DNA of 64,000 nt from JBEISR01 sp044337705 (lineage in GTDB: Bacteria; Planctomycetota; Planctomycetia; Pirellulales; Pirellulaceae). The notes below the pieces were generated by a model. The model did no database searches. It saw only the letters and a list, made by a program, of their open reading frames with translations, and was not told the DNA's origin. The stretch's first letter is position 1; each line of letters starts with the position of its first letter. Shown in pieces: positions 53,700 through 62,022 of the stretch. Both the position numbers and the translations under genes were made by a program. The stretch is taken from the NCBI GenBank assembly GCA_044337705.1, contig JBIINB010000005.1:1-64000 (forward strand), in the 5' to 3' direction.

Positions 53700-55096
53700 C
53701 GAGCGAACTCGAATGGATCGGGCACCATGCGGTGGGCTTCCACCTCATCGGCCATTTTGGAGTCGATCCACTTGCGCAGGATCTCCTCCGAGAAAACATC
53801 GCCGCGGAGTAGAAAATCATGATCCGACGCCAACGCCTCTAAGGACGCTTCCAGCGATCTTGGGACTCGCGCAGTCGCTTTCAGCTGCTCGGGGGGCAAG
53901 TCGTAGATGTCCTTGTCGAGCGGGTCGCCGGGGGGAATGCGATTTTGAATCCCATCAATCGCTGCCATGGCGATAGCTGCAAACGCGAGATAGGGGTTGC
54001 AGGTTCCATCGGGACACCGAAACTCGATCCGTTTGCTTTCGGGCTGATGACTGTACATGGGGATTCGGATAGCGGCCGATCGATTCCTCTGGGAATAAGC
54101 CAGATGCACAGGCGCTTCGTAGCCTGGCACCATCCTCTTGTAGCTGTTGGTGGAAGGATTCGTCAGTGCCATCAGCGCTGCACTGTGTTTCAGAATTCCT
54201 CCTATAGCAAACATTCCAAGCTCGCTCAGTCCTGCGTAGTTCCGGCCCGACATCAACGATTTCCCGTTCTTCCAGAACGACAAATGGGTGTGCATCCCCG
54301 AGCCATTATCGCCCAGCACAGGTTTGGGCATAAACGTCGCAACCTTCCCATGTCGCCTCGCCAAGTTTCTGACGACGTACTTGTAGAGCATCACATGGTC
54401 GGCTGTCCGCATTAGCGTGTCGTAACGAAAATCGATCTCTCCCTGACCAGGCACCGCTACCTCGTGGTGATGGCATTCGACATCCAGACCTGCCTCGATC
54501 AGAGACATCATGATGTCATTTCGAAGGTCCATTCCCTGATCATGCGGCGGACAGGGAAAGTAGCCTTCTTTCCTCCGCATCTGATAGGCAAGATTCGGCC
54601 TGTCGGTGCGATGCTGCTGCCAAGCGGCTTCGCCACCTTCCAGATAATAAAATCCGTGCGATGGTGACTGGTCGAACCGAACGCTGTCGAAAACAAAGAA
54701 CTCGCATTCCGCGCCAATGTAGACTGCATCCGCTAATCCAGTTCCGGCAATGTAGTCTTGAGCCCTTTTGGCAAGATGTCTTGGATCAAAAGGGTAATCA
54801 GTCCGCGTGATCGGATCCTGAATCTCGCAGATCAGATTCAGCGTAGGAAGCTGGGCGAATGGGTCGACGAAGGCGGTATCCGCCTTGGGAACCATCAATA
54901 GGTCGCTCTCATGAATCGATTGCCAGCCACGAATGCTGGATCCATCGAACCCGAACCCCTCCTCAAAGGATTCTGCAGTCAAACGCGAAGCGGGAATGGT
55001 GGAGTGCTGCCAGTGGCCAAACAGGTCAGTGAAACGCAGATCAACCGCGCGGACATCGCGTTCACGGCAAAGGACCAGGACATCACGAGGCGTCAC
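53684..55096 (-). CDS. glnA: Glutamine synthetase, type I
   Basis: A 470-residue GS-I, the standard length, that makes glutamine from glutamate, ammonia and ATP as a dodecamer. Visible family blocks: FGFDGSSIRGWQSIHESDL (N-terminal beta-grasp), AECEFFVFD (metal-binding Glu), the VPGQGEIDFR segment, KPVLGDNGSGMHTHLSF, and NPSTNSYKRMVPGYEAPVHL. Tyr398 in DIYDLPPEQ corresponds to the adenylylation tyrosine (Tyr397) of E. coli, so control by adenylylation is possible although no glnE gene is in view. The start overlaps the end of the MMPL gene by 14 bases, an unusual position for glnA, whose neighbours are more often glnB or ntrBC. Confidence 0.96.
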   Translation of the reverse strand: MTPRDVLVLCRERDVRAVDLRFTDLFGHWQHSTIPASRLTAESFEEGFGFDGSSIRGWQSIHESDLLMVPKADTAFVDPFAQLPTLNLICEIQDPITRTDYPFDPRHLAKRAQDYIAGTGLADAVYIGAECEFFVFDSVRFDQSPSHGFYYLEGGEAAWQQHRTDRPNLAYQMRRKEGYFPCPPHDQGMDLRNDIMMSLIEAGLDVECHHHEVAVPGQGEIDFRYDTLMRTADHVMLYKYVVRNLARRHGKVATFMPKPVLGDNGSGMHTHLSFWKNGKSLMSGRNYAGLSELGMFAIGGILKHSAALMALTNPSTNSYKRMVPGYEAPVHLAYSQRNRSAAIRIPMYSHQPESKRIEFRCPDGTCNPYLAFAAIAMAAIDGIQNRIPPGDPLDKDIYDLPPEQLKATARVPRSLEASLEALASDHDFLLRGDVFSEEILRKWIDSKMADEVEAHRMVPDPFEFARYFDA

Positions 55097-57935
55097 GGGT
55101 TGAATTCCTTATTCGTTCTTGAGGATCGAAGATACGAGCGTCCAAAGACAGCAGGGCAGGCACCAGGATAGTGCGTACCACAAAGGTATCAATCAGGATG
55201 CCAAGGGATATAGCAACCCCCAGCTCCGTCATCCCCTGCAGAACGGGCGATCGAGCATCCCCAACCAGCCAGGCTGGTACCCCCGTCTCCGCCAACCATT
55301 GAAGTCCGCCGCCCGCCGCCAACGCAAGAAAGGTTCCGGCCATCACCAAGCCGCAGCTGCTGATAATGCTGCCAGTGGTCTCAATCGCGTACCGCATGCC
55401 CTGCCGACTTCCCCATCTTTTCTGCTCTTCGGCGACACGCGTCACCAAGTAAACATTATAGTCCTGCCCGACAGCAACCAGAATGACGAACAGAAATAGC
55501 GGAACCTTCCAGTCGATACCCTGATAGGTGTCGCCTCGCCATGCTTCAAAAAACCAGTGCGTCAGGCCCATGGTGACCAAATAGCTGAGCAGCACAGTCG
55601 CCATCAGGTAAAAACTCCATCTAGCCTTCCCGAGCAGGATCCAGAGTGCCAGCCCCACTCCAGCCGATACGGCCCATTGAATCCGAATCTGATCCCTTCC
55701 GGTCACCTGCTTCAGATCGACCATCCCCGCCGTCGCTCCACACCGTTCCAGCTTCGCCCCTCTCCAAATCGGCTCATTTCGCAACTGGCCGATCCACTGA
55801 TCAACCCCCTTAAGAATCTCCGCCGCCTCGTCCGAAAACGGATCTGCAGCCATCGCGATATCCCAACGAGCGAACAAAGAGCCGGTGGACAGATCGGTGA
55901 GAAGGAAATGGGACTGAATCCACGGATTGCTTTCCAGCCATCTCTTGCGCCAAGCATCCTTTCCAAACAAACCAATGCGACGACCTGGCGGAAAATCACC
56001 CAGTGGGTCGGTCAGGCACCGAACCGACAGAACCCCAGGCAAATACATCAATTCGCGAACCTTATCGATCGCCGATCGCAACTGAGCCGACTCTACAGTC
56101 ACTCCTTCCAGTTTTGCCACCAGCTGAATCGGGCTTCTCGATCCCACGCCAAAACGCTGCTCGATCTCTTCCATTCCCCGCACGCTGGGGCTGGAATCGC
56201 TGAGCTGACTGGTGAGGTTGTAGCTGACCTTTTCCAACCGCATCCAGCCATAAATAGCGGGAACCGCGAGGATCGCAAGCGTTCCCAAAAAGCAGCGTAC
56301 CGGGGAATCGACCAGCCAACGCGCGATCGTCGACCACCACCGGCTGATGCGATGATGCTTCCCCCCGCCAGGAAGATGCCCCCTTGCCACCTCGCTCGAC
56401 GTAGAACTCCTTCGCGGCCAAAAGACCCGATCTCCCAAGAGCGAAAGAAGACTGGTCGTGAACGTCAGGACAACTACGATCGACACGGTCAGCCCGATCC
56501 CGATGATCCAACCAGAAAAACGATACTTCTCGAAGCTGGCGACACCCATCATCAGCAATCCGATCACCGTAGTCGCAGCACTGCCCACCAGCGCCGGCCG
56601 TACGGCCAACCATGCTTGTCGCAGGCCTAGCCGAAAACTACTCGTGCAATCACCGTTCGAATCGTTCCCCGAACCGCTCGCTAACTCCTCACGCAATCGG
56701 GCGATAAAGAACAAACAGAAATCGGTCCCCGCTCCATACAAAAGCACCACCACGAAAATCCGACTGGTGGTAAACACCTTCAGCCATCCCCAGCGATTGG
56801 GATCGACTTCCGACTGAGCCATCAAGGCGATAAGCGACGTCGCCAGCCAGACACTCAGCGCTATGGATACCAGGGGAATGAGCACCAGAAGCGGGGCTCG
56901 GTAGAGGTACCAGAGGGCTCCGATCACCAGCAACACGGTCGCCACTTCCGTCTTCCGAACGCTTTGGCTGGCCGCGAGAAGCATATCAGCTCCCAGAGCC
57001 GCCGAACCGCTCGATTCGATGCGAAGCCCGTTTGCGTCTTCTCCTCCCCCGCTTCTCGCCCTGCATCGCTCCAAAAGACTGTTCAGCCTCTGCCGCACTT
57101 CCAGCTGCTTGGTCGAGGAAAACTCGGTAGCGATTCGAAGCGATATCAGCTTGGCATCCCCACGATCGCTTCCTAGCTTGCTGCCAAGCACTTCGTCTTC
57201 CCAAGTCCAAATCTCCTGCAATGGATCCCAGGAGAAAACCTCCGAATCTTGCGGTTTTTTCCACTGCGGAATTCCAGATTCTTGCCCCGATAAAATCCCC
57301 GCTTCCAGCAGGTCGCGATCGCGCTGGGCATAATCACCGGATAAATCCCAGATCGCAGCACGATCCCAATACGCCTGCGAAAGCCTTTCAGAAGCAACCG
57401 GATTCCCTGCAACTTCCATCGCTTCAGCCCACTTCGAATCGAGGTCTATCGCGATGTCGTACCAGCGGATTGCCTGAGCCCATCGATCCTTTCGATCCTC
57501 GGATAAAATCTCTACGGGTGTAGCGCTGGCTACATTCCCTGGAGTCTTCGAAGACCGATCCAAGGACGCGCCAAGCGTTCTCTTGGCTTCCGCAACTGCA
57601 GTCGCATGGGCAAGATGGCGAGCCACATCCAGGGCGACGGCCATGTCAACGGAAGTCAGCGGTTGCTGGCGATCGCGACAAAAGAGCAGATACCATTCGC
57701 TTCGGCTTCGCTGATCCGGAAATCCGGTCTCGAGAAGATGCTGCCCCCGTTGGCTGGGACTGTCTGCTGGAAGGAAACGCAGGTCTCCGTCCTGAGCCAC
57801 CTGATCCCAACTGGGTGCGGCCGTCCAAAGGGCGATCGCCGCTATGATCCACAGTCCGATCACCTGAAGCGGACAGTCGATCATCCATCCCAGTAAACTT
57901 CTTTCCGCCCTGTCCGACTTCACAATGAAGTTCAC
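55083..57935 (-). CDS. MMPL/RND family transporter
   Basis: A 950-residue membrane protein with two related halves, each having one helix, a large extracytoplasmic loop and a five-helix bundle, as in the MMPL subset of RND proteins. Signs are ARFLPADSPSQRGQ-like loop entry after the first helix (QDGDLRFLPADSP), the GTDFCLFFIARLREE and VGQDYNVYLVTRVAEEQ motifs in the fourth helices of the two bundles, with the proton-relay Asp residues (TDF, QDY). Substrate is likely a lipid or other hydrophobic molecule exported by proton motive force; none can be named. The start is GTG 57935, coupled to the stop of the upstream gene (TAGTG). Confidence 0.9.
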   Translation of the reverse strand: MNFIVKSDRAERSLLGWMIDCPLQVIGLWIIAAIALWTAAPSWDQVAQDGDLRFLPADSPSQRGQHLLETGFPDQRSRSEWYLLFCRDRQQPLTSVDMAVALDVARHLAHATAVAEAKRTLGASLDRSSKTPGNVASATPVEILSEDRKDRWAQAIRWYDIAIDLDSKWAEAMEVAGNPVASERLSQAYWDRAAIWDLSGDYAQRDRDLLEAGILSGQESGIPQWKKPQDSEVFSWDPLQEIWTWEDEVLGSKLGSDRGDAKLISLRIATEFSSTKQLEVRQRLNSLLERCRARSGGGEDANGLRIESSGSAALGADMLLAASQSVRKTEVATVLLVIGALWYLYRAPLLVLIPLVSIALSVWLATSLIALMAQSEVDPNRWGWLKVFTTSRIFVVVLLYGAGTDFCLFFIARLREELASGSGNDSNGDCTSSFRLGLRQAWLAVRPALVGSAATTVIGLLMMGVASFEKYRFSGWIIGIGLTVSIVVVLTFTTSLLSLLGDRVFWPRRSSTSSEVARGHLPGGGKHHRISRWWSTIARWLVDSPVRCFLGTLAILAVPAIYGWMRLEKVSYNLTSQLSDSSPSVRGMEEIEQRFGVGSRSPIQLVAKLEGVTVESAQLRSAIDKVRELMYLPGVLSVRCLTDPLGDFPPGRRIGLFGKDAWRKRWLESNPWIQSHFLLTDLSTGSLFARWDIAMAADPFSDEAAEILKGVDQWIGQLRNEPIWRGAKLERCGATAGMVDLKQVTGRDQIRIQWAVSAGVGLALWILLGKARWSFYLMATVLLSYLVTMGLTHWFFEAWRGDTYQGIDWKVPLFLFVILVAVGQDYNVYLVTRVAEEQKRWGSRQGMRYAIETTGSIISSCGLVMAGTFLALAAGGGLQWLAETGVPAWLVGDARSPVLQGMTELGVAISLGILIDTFVVRTILVPALLSLDARIFDPQERIRNSTRDAS

Positions 57936-60097
57936 TAGCGAGTATGAAGGAATCGCCAGTGCACCATCGATCCCTGCTCCTTCGATTCGGTTGTTGCGGT
58001 CCAGCTACCAAACCGCTTCAGGGGCTCGGTGATTTCAAACAGCTCACCAGCCGTCAGCCGCAACGACTCGGGAGCCCTCTCCAAAAGGTTTCGATCAAGA
58101 TCTCCATCGACGACTCGCCCAACACCATAACGGACCCACGGTAAAATCGACTCGAGAATCTTTCCCAAATGGATGTGGGAAGCCCCTGCCATCGGCTGAC
58201 TGCCGTCCCACCAGAAGGCGCGGTCCTTTAAAGGTGTCCCCTCCAGGGCCGCACCACACTGCGGATCCGAATACCCGATCGACAGCCATTGTTTCCCAAG
58301 CCGAACTTGCGGTGTCATCGCCTTGGGAGCGGGGCAATTGTCGGGAATTGGATAAAAGAAACGATCGCCGGTGGGAATTGTTTCATGATCGGGAAGCGGG
58401 ATCGAATAATCGTCCGGAATGCGTCCAGGATTGATCTTGCGAAGCACATCAACGGTTTGGTTAGCGGCTTGATAAGTCGCCACAAACCCATCCTCAACCA
58501 ACTGACTATCGCTGACACCGGTGACCAGCATCGCTTCAGGGACCGGAAGTGCTTCCGATGACTCGGGCATCCACGAAGCCCACTGGCGCTGCGCCAAATT
58601 TCCCGATGCCACCGCGATCGCAAATTGTCCATCGCGGGTGCCTGGCAGGAATTTATCCTGCCAAGCATTGGCTATTTGCTCCAGGTTCGGCCACTGCTCA
58701 TCGAGCAGTATCGACAGCCGCTGGGCATCGCTTGCCGAAAGCGTCTCCGATTCTGATAGGCCCTCAAGGTAGATACGCATTTTCCTGACAATCTTTCTTG
58801 CCGATCCAAACCATTCGGGATGGTACTGATGTCGCTGCGCCAGAAAGATCATTGGGTCGCCACCCAAATGGTCCAATATCGAGAGCGGCTTGGAGCCATC
58901 CAGCAGCACCGCCCGGCTTCGCCGCTGAATCCATCCCTCCTGCCCCTCATCGATCAGATAGCTGTAAGAGGTATATCCCTTGAACTCCGGTACATGCTGT
59001 CCAATCTCACTGTCCAGCCACTCCAGATCCTCCTCCAGGGGCTCCAGCCATTCTGGTAATTCCCCATTGTTGGCCAACGTCAAAGCGGGACCGAGACTGC
59101 GGTAAAGCCGTGAGAAGTAGTTATTCCAGGTAACACCGAAGCTAGCTTTGGCCGAAGAGTCCGACTGATAACCTATCGAAGTTAGCTTGCCCGGCGGCGC
59201 TGCAATAACATCAGCCAGATGAGGGTGCGCTGCCAAAGAAATACCGCTTCCCAATTCCTTAACTTGCACCGCCTTCTCGCTAACCGTCATCACCAAATAC
59301 TCATCCAGCAATCCAAAGCCGATGGTGAGCGTCCGCCCTTCCAGCAATTCCTGCAGCTTCTCGAAAATCACTTCCTGCTGATCTGTCCCCGAAGGAATCA
59401 GATCCCAGGGCACTACATCAGCGCTCAGCTGGAGAACCAAGCGAGTTCCCCGGTCATCTTCGATCCGCTGGAAGGCATCGGTCACCTGATTCAATCCAGG
59501 GACATTGCCGATCCCTAAAAGGACAATCCCCTGCAATTGATCAAGCAACCCGAGGGCTCGGTTCTGATCTTCGATCTTCCATCCGACAACCAGCGTCGGA
59601 ACTGGGATGGCATCGATGCGTGCCTTGACAAGATTCTCGTACCACCTTATCAACATCTCCGGGTTCCCCGAACCCATCGATTCGTTTGCCTCCGAAATCA
59701 GCCGGTTGAATTCCACCAGAAATTGATCCATCTTGGCGTCGGCAAACCAGAACATCTCCTCGGTGGCCATTTCCTGAAGCAGTGCTAGAAGGTCTTGTAC
59801 CAGTGGCACCCGCATCATTGTGCGAACTTGGGCTGCCTGCCCGCCCGCCTTTTTCCACTCCTGCTCCAGCCCTTCCTTCAATCGCTGGAAGGCCGGATGC
59901 GAAATCATCGCCTGCACAGGTTCGCTCCGCACCACCTGATCCCACTGCTGCCTGAGATTCAACAGGCTTCCGTAGAAAGCGGCATCCCTTGGTGCCAACT
60001 GCAGCGACTTGGGTAAATGATCCGGCAACTGCTGAGCGATGCCTGCCCCCGTCTGACAGATCAGCAAAAGAACCAACGTCACTATTGTTCGGTACAT
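57935..60097 (-). CDS. Secreted protein of unknown function, 720 residues
   Basis: ATG 60097 gives a tidy signal peptide (MYRTIVTLVLLLICQTGAG, cleavage near IAQQ); ATG 60112 or 60115 are alternatives with weaker n-regions. The mature protein is Leu/Gln/Glu-rich and helical early (SLLNLRQQWDQVV, then FQRLKEGLEQEWKKAGGQ) and mixed later, with beta-rich stretches such as VPTLVVGWKIEDQ and TLTIGFGLLDEYLVMTVSE, broadly like DUF3352-type exported proteins of planctomycetes; the match is impressionistic. No catalytic motif, lipobox or C-terminal anchor is visible. Its stop is fused to the start of the MMPL gene, so the two are translated together and may form one export or envelope unit. Confidence 0.78.
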   Translation of the reverse strand: MYRTIVTLVLLLICQTGAGIAQQLPDHLPKSLQLAPRDAAFYGSLLNLRQQWDQVVRSEPVQAMISHPAFQRLKEGLEQEWKKAGGQAAQVRTMMRVPLVQDLLALLQEMATEEMFWFADAKMDQFLVEFNRLISEANESMGSGNPEMLIRWYENLVKARIDAIPVPTLVVGWKIEDQNRALGLLDQLQGIVLLGIGNVPGLNQVTDAFQRIEDDRGTRLVLQLSADVVPWDLIPSGTDQQEVIFEKLQELLEGRTLTIGFGLLDEYLVMTVSEKAVQVKELGSGISLAAHPHLADVIAAPPGKLTSIGYQSDSSAKASFGVTWNNYFSRLYRSLGPALTLANNGELPEWLEPLEEDLEWLDSEIGQHVPEFKGYTSYSYLIDEGQEGWIQRRSRAVLLDGSKPLSILDHLGGDPMIFLAQRHQYHPEWFGSARKIVRKMRIYLEGLSESETLSASDAQRLSILLDEQWPNLEQIANAWQDKFLPGTRDGQFAIAVASGNLAQRQWASWMPESSEALPVPEAMLVTGVSDSQLVEDGFVATYQAANQTVDVLRKINPGRIPDDYSIPLPDHETIPTGDRFFYPIPDNCPAPKAMTPQVRLGKQWLSIGYSDPQCGAALEGTPLKDRAFWWDGSQPMAGASHIHLGKILESILPWVRYGVGRVVDGDLDRNLLERAPESLRLTAGELFEITEPLKRFGSWTATTESKEQGSMVHWRFLHTR

Positions 60098-60213
60098 GCC
60101 TTCGATTCCCATCATGCAAGTTCTTCTGCAGGTGATTTTTGCACGTCGCAAGCCATGCCCATTCCAGGCCAATCGGCTAGCGGCAGCCACCGTTTGCAAC
60201 TCCGAGTTCTACG

Positions 60214-61746
60214 TCAACCTCTGCAACTCTTCAAAGGCTCAGCCCACTTCTTCTCCAGATACCCATTCCAGGCAAAAGGATGAATCGGCTTGCCTGTCGC
60301 TTCTTCCACTAGACGGCCAGAGGTAACACAACGCCCTTTGGAAAAAACGTGTTTTCGGAACCATTCGATCAAAAGATCAAATTCTTGCTTTTCCAATATC
60401 TTCTCCATTGGCCCAAGCGAGCTTTCGATCGATTCCAGCCACTGCGCCGCGATCAGGTTTCCTAGCGCATAGGTTGGAAAGTATCCAAAAAGTCCGGCAC
60501 TCCAGTGAATATCCTGCAATAACCCTTCGCCATCATGGGCTGGCGTCACCCCCAAATAGCGACCGTACGCTTCACTCCACGCCGCTGGAAGATCCTCGAC
60601 TCTCAACCCACCTTCGATCAGCTGTGACTCCAACTCCATGCGGAGCGCAATATGCAAATTGTATGTCGTCTCATCGGCCTCCACTCGAATACAACTCGGT
60701 TCCACCCGATTGACTTCCAGCACCAGTTCACCGGGATCGGCCGACTGAAACTCCGGCGGCAGCCAGTCGCGCATCTCAGGAAAGATGCCTCTCCAAAATC
60801 CCTCGCTGCGCCCCACGATATTTTCCCAAAAGCGCGATAACGACTCATGGATCCCGAGGGAGGTAGCCGAACCGGCCGGTAGGCCATGCCATCGGGTCGA
60901 TAACCCCTGCTCATAAATGCCGTGCCCCGCCTCGTGCAACGTGGAATAGAAGCCAGAAGTCCAGTCGTGACGGTCGTATCGCGTCAGGATGCGATGATCG
61001 TGTGGACCCAAAGTGGTGCAAAAAGGATGGCTGGTTTCATCCAACCTGCCACGCTGGAAATTGAAACCGATGCGGCTGGCAATCCAATGATTCAAAGCTC
61101 GCTGGCGATCGATCGATACCTCGACCGTCGACCACTTGCGAGACCTCCGCATTGTTGCCTCCGCCAAATGATCAATCTTGCAGCTCCAATAGCACTGCAA
61201 GCGGTGAAAAAGTTCCCCTAATTGCTCGGCATCAGCCCCCTCTTCAAATAGATCCAGAAGCGCCCCATATCGACTCATCCCTCCGACACGCCGCAGGTCC
61301 GCTTCCTCCTTCTTCAGCTCTACGATCTCCGATAAGATCGGAAGAAAAGGCCTGCAGTCCTTTTGCTCCTTCGCATCCCCCCAAGCTCTTTGCCCCATGG
61401 TCGTCGCCTTCGCCAGCGCACCTACCAAAGACTCCGGCAACCGCACCGCTTTCTCGAAATCCTCTCGCAGACGCGACAAAGATCCCTCCGGAATCGCTCC
61501 GACCAAAATCCCCCGCGTTTCCTCTTCCTGCAGTTCATCCAACCAGTCGATCACACATCGACCGATGCGACGTCGGTGGATCAGAACGCTGAGATCAGAA
61601 ATTTGCTGAGCACGCTGCTCCGCACCCCCACTGGGCATCCCAGTCCGTTCGTCCCACTCCAGGAGCGCCAAGGTACCCGACCAACGAGCCGTTTCTTGGA
61701 AGTGGTTGATCAATGCAGCAAGGGGTCGTGACGCTTCCATCAACAT
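60214..61746 (-). CDS. Carboxypeptidase, M32 family
   Basis: A 510-residue cytoplasmic zinc carboxypeptidase (thermostable carboxypeptidase Taq type) that trims C-terminal residues from peptides. The HEAGHGIYEQ motif lies near residue 270, with the second Glu ligand in SLGIHESLSRFWEN; the family DGRHDWTS-like region reads RYDRHDWTSGFYSTLHE, and the C-terminal FSKGRCVTSG and DIHWSAGLFGYFPTYALGN blocks match. ATG 61746 is chosen from several near starts because it gives a family-like N-terminus (MLMEASRPLAALINHF); ATG 61740 would serve as well. It begins 277 bases from the sbcC-like gene and ends 117 bases before the secreted protein gene, all minus strand. Confidence 0.92.
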   Translation of the reverse strand: MLMEASRPLAALINHFQETARWSGTLALLEWDERTGMPSGGAEQRAQQISDLSVLIHRRRIGRCVIDWLDELQEEETRGILVGAIPEGSLSRLREDFEKAVRLPESLVGALAKATTMGQRAWGDAKEQKDCRPFLPILSEIVELKKEEADLRRVGGMSRYGALLDLFEEGADAEQLGELFHRLQCYWSCKIDHLAEATMRRSRKWSTVEVSIDRQRALNHWIASRIGFNFQRGRLDETSHPFCTTLGPHDHRILTRYDRHDWTSGFYSTLHEAGHGIYEQGLSTRWHGLPAGSATSLGIHESLSRFWENIVGRSEGFWRGIFPEMRDWLPPEFQSADPGELVLEVNRVEPSCIRVEADETTYNLHIALRMELESQLIEGGLRVEDLPAAWSEAYGRYLGVTPAHDGEGLLQDIHWSAGLFGYFPTYALGNLIAAQWLESIESSLGPMEKILEKQEFDLLIEWFRKHVFSKGRCVTSGRLVEEATGKPIHPFAWNGYLEKKWAEPLKSCRG

Positions 61747-62022
61747 GACATCCAGAAGACAGATTCGATCCATGCGTGCCCGATCGGCATTCGCCAGTCT
61801 CCTCGATTTCGCATCTATCGCCAAGGAGACAGGGCCGAGTGATCTTACTGATCGAACTTTTCAAGCCATTTTACCCGCCAAGACAGCCTTTCTGGCAGAC
61901 AACTTGGCCAACCGGTCGACATCTACTGAAACGCTTTTTCGTAACCATCCACAAACCGGCGATGAGAAATGTCGCATGCGAGCGAACAAAGGATCCAGGA
62001 AACTGCGGGCCCATCACCCCTC

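Noticed and set aside
55557..56630. 357-codon plus-strand frame inside the MMPL gene
   Set aside because: Antisense shadow of a protein with clear RND motifs; the translation is Gln/His/Arg-rich and low in hydrophobic structure.
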